Positions 54,963 to 64,000 of a DNA stretch of 64,000 nt are shown piece by piece. The first letter of the stretch is position 1. The number at the start of each line of letters is the position of its first letter. The notes under the pieces are model-generated. The model searched no databases, had not been told where the DNA came from, and saw only the letters and a list, made by a program, of their open reading frames with translations. Origin of the DNA: JBBDMC01 sp963826055 (GTDB lineage: Bacteria; Pseudomonadota; Alphaproteobacteria; Rhizobiales; Kaistiaceae); assembly GCA_963826055.1 (NCBI GenBank), contig CAWGVO010000018.1:1-64000 (forward strand). The letters are read 5' to 3'. The position numbers and the translations under genes are program-made.

Positions 54963-56169
54963 CTGTCGTCTTTCGTATTGTCCGTGGCGACCCGGGCGAA
55001 ACTCGCGGCGAGGTCGTCGATGAGGTCGTCGGGGTCTTCCAGCCCGACGTGGAGGCGCACCAGCGGGCCTTCCGCCTGCCATTCGGTTGCCGTCCGGCTC
55101 GTTGCCGGATGGGCGACAAGGGCGAGGCTCTCGAAGCCGCCCCAGGATGCGCCGATCCCGAATAGTGTCAGCCCGTTCACGAAACGCGCGGCCAGCTGTT
55201 CGCTCCAGCCGTCGAAGACGATGCCAAAGAGGCCCGAGGCGCCCGTCATGTCGCGTTTCCACAGCGCGTGCCCGGGATCGGAAGGAAGGGGCGGGTAGAG
55301 TACGCGCGCGACTTCCGTCCGGGCTTCGAGCCAGGTCGCAATTTTGAGAGCGGACTCGGCGTGGCGGGGAAGGCGGACGGCGAGCGTGCGCAGGCCTCTC
55401 AGGCCGAGATAGACATCGTCGGGACCGACGTGAAGACCCAAGCGCACCGTGGACTGCCTTGAGACTCAGGCCAGGCAGCCTCGCTTGCCGCCACGGTGCC
55501 GAGCATCGCGTCGGAGTGGCCGGCGATGTATTTGGTGGCGGCAATGATCGAGAGGTCGGCGCCGTTGGCGAGCGGCCTGAAGGCGAGTGGGGTCGCCCAG
55601 GTGTTGTCGAAGAGCACGGTCGCGCCACGGCGGCGGGCAACTCCCGCGATTGCCGGCAGGTCCTGCATCTCGAAGGTGAGCGAGCCCGGCGATTCCACGT
55701 AGACGGCGCGGGTGCGCTCGGTGAACAGCGCCTCGATGTCCGCGCCAAGCGCCGGATCGTAGAAGACGCTGTCGATGCCCAGCGGCTTCAGAACCGTCAT
55801 GGCGAAGTGGCGCACGGGGCCGTACACGGTATCGACGATTAGGACCTGGTCGCCGGCCGCGAGGCATGACAGGAGCGCGGTCGTGGCGGCGGACAGTCCC
55901 GATGGGAAGAGCACTGCACCGGCGGCGCCCTCCAATTCGCTGATCGCCGACTCCAGTGCCTCGGTGGTCGGGGTGCCGCGGCGGCCGTAGTGGTAGCGCT
56001 GGCGGCGGTCTTGCATGTCCTCGACGCTGTCGAAGAGCACTGTTGAGGCGTGGATCACCGGCGGATTGACGAACGGTCCGGTCAGGCTCTTGTCGCGACC
56101 GCTGTGAGCGAGGCGGGTTGCAATCGCCGGTTTGCTCGCCTGGACCTCTTTTTCCGGTTTTTCGGGCAT
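54959..56169 (-). CDS. metC: Cystathionine beta-lyase (one frameshift)
   Basis: The PLP enzyme cleaves cystathionine to homocysteine, ammonia and pyruvate in methionine synthesis. It begins MPEKPEKEVQASKPAIATRL and shows PVIHASTVLFDSVEDM, YHYGRRGTPTTEALE, and the PLP lysine in IIAATKYIAGHSDAMLGT. A slip near 55455 separates this from LHVGPDDVYLGLRGLRTLAV and the C-terminal domain. The order metC followed divergently by aapJ is common in Hyphomicrobiales. The stop overlaps the LigJ-like start. Confidence 0.9.
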
Positions 56170-56308
56170 CCGTGAGGTGTGTCCAGGCAGAGTATCACGA
56201 TGAACCACGATGAATTAGGCGGCAATCGTGCTTGACCGCTCTCCGAATAATGGCCTGAGATGTTTGGGTCAATCGGTGATGCATCCCACCAAGGCGGTAT
56301 CGTCGAGT

Positions 56309-56323
56309 TGGCACAGGGCTTGC
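56309..56323 (+). promoter_or_regulatory. Sigma54 (RpoN) promoter for aapJQMP
   Basis: TGGCAC (56309-56314) and TTGC (56320-56323) have the GG/GC pair with the required 10 nt between, and match 10 of 10 core bases. It lies 58 nt before the aapJ ATG. The aap system of Rhizobium is known to be under nitrogen (Ntr) control, which fits. Confidence 0.7.
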
Positions 56324-56381
56324 GTGTCGGCGTTCATCGACTCGCGCCTTTCGGCGGAGGATCAAACAGAAGGGACAAGAG

Positions 56382-57398
56382 ATGAAGGGCCTCATCGTAT
56401 CTGTGGCGGCCGTCGCCAGTGTCGTGCTGGTGGCTGGTCAAGCGAATGCGGGCACCTTGGACGACGTCAAGGCCAAGGGGTTCGTCCAGTGCGGCGTTAA
56501 CACGGGTCTGCTGGGTTTCGGTTCGACCAATGACGCGGGCGAATGGGCTGGCTTCGACGTCGATTACTGCCGCGCCGTCGCGGCCGCTATCTTCAACGAT
56601 CCGAAGGCGGTCAAATTCACGCCGCTCACGGCTGCGGAACGCTTCACCGCGCTGCAGTCGGGTGAAATCGACATGCTGGCGCGCAATACGACATGGACGA
56701 TGTCGCGGGATACCTCGCTCGGCCTGCAGTTCGCCGCTGTCAGCTACTACGACGGCCAGGGCTTCATGGTGAAAAAGTCCCTGGGGGTAACGTCGGCGAA
56801 AGACCTCAATGGCGCGTCCGTCTGCGTGCAGACCGGCACGACGACCGAATTGAACATGGCCGACTTCTTCAAACGCAACAACATGACGTACAGCCCGGTG
56901 GTTTTCGAGAAGCTTCCGGAGTCGCTGACCGCCTACGATACCGGTCGCTGCGACGTGTACACCACCGATGCGTCGGGCCTCTATGCGACCCGGCTCACAT
57001 TGACCAACCCGGATGATAACGTTGTGCTTCCGGAGATCATTTCCAAGGAGCCCCTGGGTCCGTCGGTCCGCCAGGGCGACGACAATTGGTTCGACGTGGT
57101 GAAATGGGTGTCGTTCGCGCTGGTCGATGCCGAGGAGCTCGGCGTCACTTCCAAGAACGTCGACGAGATGAAGGGAAGCAACAACCAGGAGATTCGGCGT
57201 CTCCTCGGTGTCGACGGGACATTCGGAGCCGATATCGGCCTCACCAACGACTGGGCGGCTCAGGTCATCAAGGAAGTTGGCAACTACGGCGAGATTTTCG
57301 CTCGCAACGTCGGTGACGACTCGCCGCTCAAGATCTCCCGCGGGCTCAACGCCCTGTGGACCGACGGCGGCATCCAGTACGCGCCGCCGATCCGCTAA
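56382..57398 (+). CDS. aapJ: General L-amino acid ABC transporter, substrate-binding protein AapJ
   Basis: A signal peptide (VAAVASVVLVAGQANAGTL) exports this periplasmic receptor. It continues VKAKGFVQCGVNTGLLGFGS, WAGFDVDYCRAVAAAIFNDP and LQSGEIDMLARNTTWTMSRD, the AapJ signature. It binds a broad range of L-amino acids and hands them to AapQM. GGGACAAGAG precedes the ATG. A sigma54 promoter lies upstream, and aapQ, aapM and aapP follow in order. 338 residues, intact frame. Confidence 0.95.
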   Translation: MKGLIVSVAAVASVVLVAGQANAGTLDDVKAKGFVQCGVNTGLLGFGSTNDAGEWAGFDVDYCRAVAAAIFNDPKAVKFTPLTAAERFTALQSGEIDMLARNTTWTMSRDTSLGLQFAAVSYYDGQGFMVKKSLGVTSAKDLNGASVCVQTGTTTELNMADFFKRNNMTYSPVVFEKLPESLTAYDTGRCDVYTTDASGLYATRLTLTNPDDNVVLPEIISKEPLGPSVRQGDDNWFDVVKWVSFALVDAEELGVTSKNVDEMKGSNNQEIRRLLGVDGTFGADIGLTNDWAAQVIKEVGNYGEIFARNVGDDSPLKISRGLNALWTDGGIQYAPPIR

Positions 57399-57474
57399 GT
57401 CCTACGCGACCGTCGGGCGGGTTTGACGCCGCCCGACGTTCGCCGCAACTTCCCGGGGCCGAGGACGGAGGCAA

Positions 57475-58668
57475 ATGGCGGTTCAGGACCAGGCGGAACG
57501 GCTGACCGAACAGCGGACGTTGCTTATCAACGATCCCAAGTTTCGTGGGCTCGTCTTTCAGGTCGGCTTGGCGGTTGGATTCGTCGTATTCGTCATCTGG
57601 ATCGTACTGAACACGATCCAGAATCTGCAGCGTGCTCACATCGCATCCGGTTTCGGATTCCTGGGTCATCGGGCCGGCTTCGACATCTCGCAGACGCTGA
57701 TCTCGTACTCGCCGGAAATGACCTATGGGCGGGCCTTCCTCGTCGGCCTGCTCAATACGCTGCTTGTTGCTGCCCTCGGCATCGTTTTCGCATCGATCAT
57801 TGGCTTCCTCGTCGGTATCGCGCGGCTGTCGAAGAACTGGCTCGTCGCGAAGATCGCGGCGGTCTACGTCGAAACGCTGCGCAACGTGCCGGTGCTGCTT
57901 CAGCTGCTCTTCTGGTACAAGGCGGTTCTGTCGATTCTGCCCAGTCCGAGGCAGGGCTATGTTCTGCCATTCGGCACCTCTCTCAGCAATCGCGGGCTGA
58001 TCATTCCGCGCCCAATATACGGGCCCGACTTCACCGCGACTGTGATCGCGGTGGTCGTCGCCATTGTCGCGATCGTCGTGGTTGAGCGATGGGCGCGGCG
58101 GCGTCAGACGGCGACGGGCAGGGCCTTTCCCACCATCAAGGTGGGTTTGGCCATCCTGATCGGGCTGCCGCTGATCGTCTTCCTGATGACGGGCAGCCCG
58201 CTGACGTTCGAATATCCTGAGCTCAAAGGTTTCAATTTCGTCGGCGGCTTGCAGATCAAGCCCGAGTTTCTGGCCCTCTTGCTCGGCCTGACCCTCTATA
58301 CCGCCACCTACATCGCCGAAATCGTCCGTGGCGGCATCCTGGCCGTGGCGCATGGCCAGACCGAAGCTGCCTATGCCCTTGGGTTGCGGCCGGGCACCAC
58401 GCTCCAGCTTGTGGTCGTCCCCCAGGCGCTGCGAGTGATCATTCCGCCCCTTACCAGCCAGTACCTCAATCTGATCAAGAATTCTTCGCTTGCGGTCGCC
58501 ATCGCCTATCCGGACCTTGTGTCGGTTTTCGAGGGCACCGTGCTGAACCAGACTGGCCAGGCGGTCGAAGTGATCTTCATCACCATGATGGTCTACCTCA
58601 CGATCAGCCTGGCAACTTCGGCCTTCATGAACTGGTTCAACCGGCGTGTTGCCCTGGTGGAGCGCTAA
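57475..58668 (+). CDS. aapQ: Amino acid ABC transporter permease AapQ
   Basis: The permease has the usual eight or so helices with a long insertion, and the ABC-permease EAA loop in GQTEAAYALGLRPGTTLQLV. RAFLVGLLNTLLVAALGIVF marks the His/Glu/Gln/Arg permease domain start, and VPVLLQLLFWYKAV is typical of AapQ. It pairs with AapM to form the membrane channel. GGAGGCAA precedes the ATG. 397 residues, intact frame. Confidence 0.94.
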   Translation: MAVQDQAERLTEQRTLLINDPKFRGLVFQVGLAVGFVVFVIWIVLNTIQNLQRAHIASGFGFLGHRAGFDISQTLISYSPEMTYGRAFLVGLLNTLLVAALGIVFASIIGFLVGIARLSKNWLVAKIAAVYVETLRNVPVLLQLLFWYKAVLSILPSPRQGYVLPFGTSLSNRGLIIPRPIYGPDFTATVIAVVVAIVAIVVVERWARRRQTATGRAFPTIKVGLAILIGLPLIVFLMTGSPLTFEYPELKGFNFVGGLQIKPEFLALLLGLTLYTATYIAEIVRGGILAVAHGQTEAAYALGLRPGTTLQLVVVPQALRVIIPPLTSQYLNLIKNSSLAVAIAYPDLVSVFEGTVLNQTGQAVEVIFITMMVYLTISLATSAFMNWFNRRVALVER

Positions 58669-58669
58669 A

Positions 58670-60151
58670 ATGGCGACGACGGACAACTTCGTCTATGTGA
58701 GCGACGGCGAGGAGCCGATCCTCATGCCACCGCGGCGCGAATCCGGGGTCATAGGCTGGCTGAGGGCCAACCTCTTCTCGTCGACCACCAATACCGTGCT
58801 GACCATTCTGGGGCTCCTGTTCGTCGTCTGGCTTGTGCCGCCGGTCATTCGTTGGCTTTTCATCGATGCGACGTGGCAGGGCGACAGCCGCGAGGCGTGC
58901 CTCGCACCGGCCAGCGGCGCTTGCTGGCCGTTCGTGGAGGCGAAGTTCGCCCAGTTCATGTACGGGCGCTATCCAATCGACGAACGCTGGCGGGTTAATC
59001 TGACCGGGCTTTTGCTGGTGGCCGGCCTCGTCCCGATGGCGATTCCGCGGGTCCCGTTCAAGCGCGAGAATGCGATCTTCCTGCTGGTGATCTTTCCGAT
59101 CGCGGCGCTGATCCTGCTGACCGGCGGCCACTTTGGGTTTCCGGCCGGCTTGGCGGTAACGCTGGTGATGGCCGCCTGCGTCATAACCGGCACGGTCGGC
59201 GGAATCATGGGGTCGAAGGCGGCAAGTGGTCAGGTCGGAATGATCGCGGCGGCCGTCGCCATCGTGGCCTTTGCCGCATCGCTACTTCTGCCTCCGATCG
59301 CGGCGGTCGGCACGCTGCCCGTTGCAACGGCAATCGGGATAGCTGCGGCGGCCGTGGCGCTGGTCGCCGGTGGGTTATCGATCTGGTCTGACCCGGAACG
59401 GGGAGGCGGCCGGACTGTGGTCTCGGTCTGGCTTGGCGTGGCTGCTGTGCTTGTCCTCCTGGTGATCCTCGACGTCAATTTCGGTCTTCCCTACGTTGAA
59501 ACCCAGTTGTGGGGCGGTCTGCTGGTGACCCTGGTGGTCGCCATCGTTGCCATGGTTGGCTCGCTTCCTCTGGGTATCCTGCTCGCGCTCGGTCGGCGCT
59601 CCAATCTGCCGGTGGTTCGTTACTTCTCGATCGGTTTCATCGAGTTGTGGCGGGGCGTACCGTTGATCACGGTCTTGTTCATGGCGAGCGTGATGCTGCC
59701 GGTCTTCCTGCCGCCCGGGGTCAATTTCGATAAGCTGCTGCGTGCATTGATCGGGGTGACCCTGTTTACCTCGGCCTATATGGCGGAGACGGTGCGCGGC
59801 GGCCTGCAGGCTATCCCCAAGGGTCAGTACGAGGGGGCCCAGGCCCTCGGCCTCAAGTACGGGCCGATGATGCAGCTCATCGTATTGCCGCAGGCGTTGA
59901 AGATCGTCATCCCAGGCATCGTCAACAGCTTCATCAGCCTGTTCAAGGACACCAGCCTCGTACTCATTATCGGGCTATTCGACCTTCTGGGCATCGTGCA
60001 GCTCAATTTCAGTGACTCAAACTGGGCATCGCCGAAGACGCCGGCGACCGGCTACATCTTCGCCGCGTTCGTCTTCTGGCTCTTCTGTTTCGGTATGTCG
60101 CGTTACTCACAGTACACCGAGCGCAGGCTCGACACCGGCCACAAACGCTGA
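58670..60151 (+). CDS. aapM: Amino acid ABC transporter permease AapM
   Basis: Starts MATTDNFVYVSDGEEPILMP two bases after the aapQ stop. The N-terminal half carries extra helices, and the permease domain follows with WGGLLVTLVVAIVAMVGSLP, ELWRGVPLITVLFMASVMLP and the EAA loop GQYEGAQALGLKYGPMMQLI. It is the second half of the transport channel. 493 residues, longer than many AapM proteins because of a hydrophobic insertion at about residues 150-260. Intact frame. Confidence 0.93.
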   Translation: MATTDNFVYVSDGEEPILMPPRRESGVIGWLRANLFSSTTNTVLTILGLLFVVWLVPPVIRWLFIDATWQGDSREACLAPASGACWPFVEAKFAQFMYGRYPIDERWRVNLTGLLLVAGLVPMAIPRVPFKRENAIFLLVIFPIAALILLTGGHFGFPAGLAVTLVMAACVITGTVGGIMGSKAASGQVGMIAAAVAIVAFAASLLLPPIAAVGTLPVATAIGIAAAAVALVAGGLSIWSDPERGGGRTVVSVWLGVAAVLVLLVILDVNFGLPYVETQLWGGLLVTLVVAIVAMVGSLPLGILLALGRRSNLPVVRYFSIGFIELWRGVPLITVLFMASVMLPVFLPPGVNFDKLLRALIGVTLFTSAYMAETVRGGLQAIPKGQYEGAQALGLKYGPMMQLIVLPQALKIVIPGIVNSFISLFKDTSLVLIIGLFDLLGIVQLNFSDSNWASPKTPATGYIFAAFVFWLFCFGMSRYSQYTERRLDTGHKR

Positions 60152-60169
60152 GCCACAAAGGGGATTTCG

Positions 60170-60964
<795 letters not shown>

Positions 60965-60993
60965 GCGGTGCGCGGCACCACGGTTTTTCGGCA

Positions 60994-61194
60994 ATGGCCC
61001 GCTTCCTGGTCATTCTGGGGATCGCAGTCGTCCTGAGCGGCCTCGCTTGGCCGTTTCTGTCGAAGTTCGGGTTCGGACGGCTGCCCGGCGACATCGCGAT
61101 CGAGCGCGGCAATTTCCGCTTCTATTTCCCGATCGCGACCTCGGTCGTTCTCAGCATCGTCCTGTCACTGATCCTGTCGTTCTTCCACCGCTGA
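60994..61194 (+). CDS. DUF2905 small membrane protein
   Basis: The 66-residue protein MARFLVILGIAVVLSGLAWP then FGRLPGDIAIERGNFRFYFP and SVVLSIVLSLILSFFHR is the DUF2905 family: two helices joined by a conserved LPGDI segment. Function unknown. The ATG is 29 bases after aapP, so it may be expressed with the transporter. It converges on the AraC gene with one base between stops. Confidence 0.85.
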   Translation: MARFLVILGIAVVLSGLAWPFLSKFGFGRLPGDIAIERGNFRFYFPIATSVVLSIVLSLILSFFHR

Positions 61195-61195
61195 G

Positions 61196-62107
61196 TCAGG
61201 TCCTGAAGGTCCGCCGCCATGCGCCGGGGGTGATCCCGACGCGCGCCGAGAAGACGCGGGTGAAGTGGCTCTGATCGGCAAAGCCGCAGGCTGGGGCGAC
61301 TTCCGCCAGCGGCAGCGAGGTTTCGGCAAGAAGTGTCTTGGCGCGGTCTATCCGTCGCTCGACCAACCACCGGTGCGGCGGCAGCCCGAAGGAGCGTCGG
61401 AACGCGCGGGCGAAATGGCTGGGCGAAAGCCCGCATTCGCCTGCAAGTAGCGCCAGCGGCAGGTGGCCGTTCAGATTGGCGTCAAGGATGGCCTCCGCCC
61501 GGCGCCGCTGCCAGGGCGCGAGGCCGCCGGACGAGGTGCCTTTGCTGGTAGACATGCCGCCGTACTGGTTAGTGACATGGGTGGCGACGGCAAGCAGCAC
61601 CGAGGTTACGAACAGGCGGTCGGCCTGTTCCGGCCGTTCAAGCGCGGGCCCAATGGCCAAACCGAGCCCGCGCAGCACCGGATCGTCAACCCCGGCGCCT
61701 GGGGTGTAGCGCAGGCCCTCGATCCGTGGCGCTTCCGCTTCGTCGGCGATGGCGTCGAGAGCGGCGCGCGGCAAGTAGAAGTGGACCGAATGAAAGGGGC
61801 CGTTGATCAGGAAGATCGGGTTGCGCTTGAGGTCATAGATCGTCGTGCATCCCGCGTGTAGGGCCGCGAGCGGGGCGTGCCGGCCGTTTTCCCAGAATTT
61901 GTGCTCCGGATAGTCGCGCAGCTGCAGCGCCACGATGAAGGCGTCCTGCGGCGGAATCGGATCCGAAAGCCGATGTTCCGGGTTCTCGGCCGCAACTTCC
62001 GTCACCGCAATCTCGGTTTGGCGAAGCGTCCGCGCATAGATGCAAGAGGCGCGCTCGGCGGCGAGCGCCTGGCCGAACTTTTCGCCGTAGCCCCGGTATT
62101 CCTTCAT
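61196..62107 (-). CDS. AraC-family transcriptional regulator
   Basis: The 303-residue protein has an unrecognised N-terminal sensing region (about residues 1-190) and a C-terminal double helix-turn-helix (about 200-300): LPLALLAGECGLSPSHFARAF, then RAKTLLAETSLPLAEVAPAC with GFADQSHFTRVFSARVG, the AraC signature. Targets and ligand are unknown; it is divergent from the alpha/beta hydrolase gene 220 bases away, a possible target. ATG 62107. Intact frame. Confidence 0.9.
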   Translation of the reverse strand: MKEYRGYGEKFGQALAAERASCIYARTLRQTEIAVTEVAAENPEHRLSDPIPPQDAFIVALQLRDYPEHKFWENGRHAPLAALHAGCTTIYDLKRNPIFLINGPFHSVHFYLPRAALDAIADEAEAPRIEGLRYTPGAGVDDPVLRGLGLAIGPALERPEQADRLFVTSVLLAVATHVTNQYGGMSTSKGTSSGGLAPWQRRRAEAILDANLNGHLPLALLAGECGLSPSHFARAFRRSFGLPPHRWLVERRIDRAKTLLAETSLPLAEVAPACGFADQSHFTRVFSARVGITPGAWRRTFRT

Positions 62108-62327
62108 TGCGGCCCTCCTCGCGTGCCGGATCTACGGCCGGGCCACGCCGGCCTCCTCCCCAATGTCGCCAACAGCAAGAAATGAAAATCGGCGGCAGAA
62201 ACGTTCAAGCAAGTGTCACGCCGACGACGTAGCGTTTCAAGGCGTCACCTTCTTTTCGCGCCCGTGACGGCGGCGCGCCCTGTCTTCTTCGGACCCTTAA
62301 ACAATCTGGAACCGCGGAGCATGAAAT

Positions 62328-63188
62328 ATGAACGCCATGACTGAAGGTATCAGCGACGCGAGCGGGGAGGACCGGTTTAGATGCGCCTCCGGCCTCGACA
62401 TTGCTTATCGATGGTGGCGGCCAGCCGGCGCCGCGCGCGGCGTGGTCGTCATCGTCCCCGGGTTCAACTCCCACAGCGGCTACTACAAGTGGGTGGCCGA
62501 GCAATTTGTGGTGAGCGGTCTCGCCGTCTACGCGGTCGATTTGCGCGGCCGTGGCAAATCCGACGGCGAGCGCTTTTACGTGCGCGCTTATTCCGAGTAC
62601 GTCGACGACGTTGCGATGATGGTCCGGGTGGCAAAGTCGATGGAGCCTGGCTTGCCGGTGTTCCTGCTCGGCCACAGCGCCGGTGGCGTTGCCGCCTGCC
62701 TCTACACCCTCGATCACCAGGCCGAGCTTGCCGGCTTTATCTGCGAGAGCTTCGCGTTTCAGGTTCCGGCGCCGGACTTTGCCCTCGCGGTGTTCAAGGG
62801 GCTGGCATACGTCGCGCCGCACGCTCACGTGCTTCACCTGAAAAACGAGGATTTCTCCCGCGATCCGAAGGTCGTGCGGGCGATGAATGAGGACCCGCTC
62901 ATCGCGCACGAGACGCAGCCGACGCAGACGCTGGCGGAGCTGGTCCGTGCCGACGAGCGGCTGAAGCTCGGCTTTCCGAGCATCACCCTGCCGGTCCTTA
63001 TCCTGCACGGCACGGCTGACAAGGCGACCAGGCCGAGCGGCAGCCAGCTCTTCTACGACACCGTCGGCTCCGGCGATCGCACGCTCAAGCTCTACGAGGG
63101 CGGCTACCACGATCTCCTCAACGACACCGGCAAGGTCACTGTGATGGCCGACATCACGGCCTGGCTCGACAAGCACCTGAAGCGATGA
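62328..63188 (+). CDS. Alpha/beta hydrolase, monoacylglycerol lipase/lysophospholipase type
   Basis: The nucleophile elbow is GHSAGG, with oxyanion motif VPGFNSHSGYY and DLRGRGKSDGERFYV near it. The acid is probably Asp in LILHGTADKATRPSG and the base His in YEGGYHDLLND. This is the serine-aminopeptidase S33/lysophospholipase (PldB, MGL) pattern. No signal peptide is seen, so it is probably cytoplasmic. 286 residues, intact. Substrate is not certain. Confidence 0.88.
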   Translation: MNAMTEGISDASGEDRFRCASGLDIAYRWWRPAGAARGVVVIVPGFNSHSGYYKWVAEQFVVSGLAVYAVDLRGRGKSDGERFYVRAYSEYVDDVAMMVRVAKSMEPGLPVFLLGHSAGGVAACLYTLDHQAELAGFICESFAFQVPAPDFALAVFKGLAYVAPHAHVLHLKNEDFSRDPKVVRAMNEDPLIAHETQPTQTLAELVRADERLKLGFPSITLPVLILHGTADKATRPSGSQLFYDTVGSGDRTLKLYEGGYHDLLNDTGKVTVMADITAWLDKHLKR

Positions 63189-63203
63189 GGTGAGGGGCCG
63201 TCG

Positions 63204-63917
63204 CTACTCCGCGAAGCGGATGCGCACGCGGCGGTTCTGGCGGCCCTTGCTTTCCATCTTGCCGATCATCAACGGCCCGATCTCGGCGGTCGAGCGCACG
63301 TGGGTACCGCCGCATGGCTGCAAATCGATGTCGCCGATGCGCACCAGCCGCACGCGGCCGCTGCCCATGGGTGGCTTGACTTTCATGGTCTTGACCAGCG
63401 AGGGGTTGGCGAGCAGCTCTTCGTCGCTGATCCACTCCTCGCTCACCGGGTAGTCGGCGGCGATCAGCGCGTTCAGCTTTTCGACGATTTCCTCCTTCGA
63501 CGGGACGTCGCCCTCCACGTCGAAGTCGAGCCGGCCTTCGTCGGCGCGGATCGAGCCGCCCGTGACGGGGAAGGGGAGAACCACCGACAAAAGGTGCAGC
63601 CCGGTGTGGATGCGCATGTGGCGGTGGCGGCGCTCCCAGTCGAGCACGGCCTTCACCCGCTCGCCCGGCTCGGGCAGTGGCTCGGCCTCGCCCGGCACGT
63701 GGACCACCTCGCCCTTGTCGTCGCCGTAGACGGCCGTGGCGATGGCGACCGGGGCCCCCTCGCGCTGGAGCGCGCCGGAATCGCCGGGCTGCCCGCCGCC
63801 GGTGGCGTAGAAGACGGTGCGGTCGAGGATAATGCCGCGCCGGTCGGTGACGGCGAGCACGGTCGCCTCGGTTTCGGGCAGGTAAGCGTCGTCGCGGAAA
63901 AGCAGCGTGGTCGGCAT
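63204..63917 (-). CDS. AlaX-type alanyl-tRNA editing protein
   Basis: The freestanding editing enzyme hydrolyses Ser- or Gly-charged tRNA-Ala. It has the glycine-rich YATGGGQPGDSG, the zinc motif HTGLHLLS (HxxxH) and the second zinc part CGGTHV, as in the AlaRS editing domain. Starting at 63917, it has 237 residues, and the C-terminal GKMESKGRQNRRVRIRF completes the AlaX-M pattern. Frame intact. It ends 15 bases from the hydrolase stop (convergent). Confidence 0.93.
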   Translation of the reverse strand: MPTTLLFRDDAYLPETEATVLAVTDRRGIILDRTVFYATGGGQPGDSGALQREGAPVAIATAVYGDDKGEVVHVPGEAEPLPEPGERVKAVLDWERRHRHMRIHTGLHLLSVVLPFPVTGGSIRADEGRLDFDVEGDVPSKEEIVEKLNALIAADYPVSEEWISDEELLANPSLVKTMKVKPPMGSGRVRLVRIGDIDLQPCGGTHVRSTAEIGPLMIGKMESKGRQNRRVRIRFAE

Positions 63918-64000
63918 GGGATCGGTCCGGTGGCGGTTGCCGCCCGATCCTACGCGGTCCTCGCCGATGGGCAATGGTCGCGGTGTTTTACGCGCCGACG

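Overview
The window is a high-GC chromosomal segment from an alphaproteobacterium, most likely of the order Hyphomicrobiales (Rhizobiales). The evidence is a PhyR/NepR/EcfG general stress response locus with HWE-family histidine kinases, a metC-aapJQMP amino-acid transport block, an NDUFS4-type complex I accessory protein between tRNA-Pro and tRNA-Arg, and several small families (DUF1236, DUF2865, DUF3309, DUF3008, CsbD, PRC-barrel) typical of this order.

Layout. 0-2.3 kb: mobA and a truncated mobB lie between two pieces of a decayed serine recombinase, next to an IS481-type transposase fragment. 2.3-6.5 kb: a PAS/HWE kinase, a secreted SH3/crystallin-fold protein, a small membrane protein, a low-affinity iron permease and a membrane-tailed SDR. 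6.7-18.4 kb: a respiratory supercluster with alternative complex III (actABCDEF), a small TM protein, SCO1 and an A2-type caa3 oxidase (coxBACD). 18.4-27.4 kb: a PPC protein and an oxidative set (TPP enzyme, enolase-superfamily enzyme, FAD/Fe-S 2-hydroxyacid dehydrogenase, PQQ glucose dehydrogenase). 27.5-45.3 kb: a stress island around nepR-ecfG/phyR. 45.4-53.2 kb: tRNA-Glu, an SGNH acyltransferase, a three-domain glycosyltransferase/methyltransferase fusion, gloA, a double cold-shock protein and a split membrane/spermidine-synthase pair. 53.3-64 kb: tRNA-Pro, NDUFS4, tRNA-Arg, ligJ-like, metC, aapJQMP with a sigma54 site, DUF2905, an AraC regulator, a lipase-like hydrolase and an AlaX editing protein.

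How the parts fit. Near-consensus EcfG promoters (GGAAC-N16/17-CGTT or one mismatch) precede about seventeen genes or transcripts spread from 4.5 to 44.9 kb, so much of this segment is probably the local regulon of the EcfG encoded at 36.7 kb. One such promoter drives no obvious protein. About 50 nt downstream of its predicted start is a 12-bp terminator hairpin, with a C-rich loop in between. This is a candidate stress sRNA resembling Caulobacter GsrN in layout. ACIII and caa3 form a quinol-to-oxygen branch that the quinone-linked dehydrogenases at 22-27 kb could feed.

Data quality. At least twenty genes are broken by single-base indels, mostly one-base insertions, while the catalytic residues on either side stay intact. 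They are densest at 12-26 kb. I read most of these as sequence errors, and each affected locus is annotated as one gene with the break noted.
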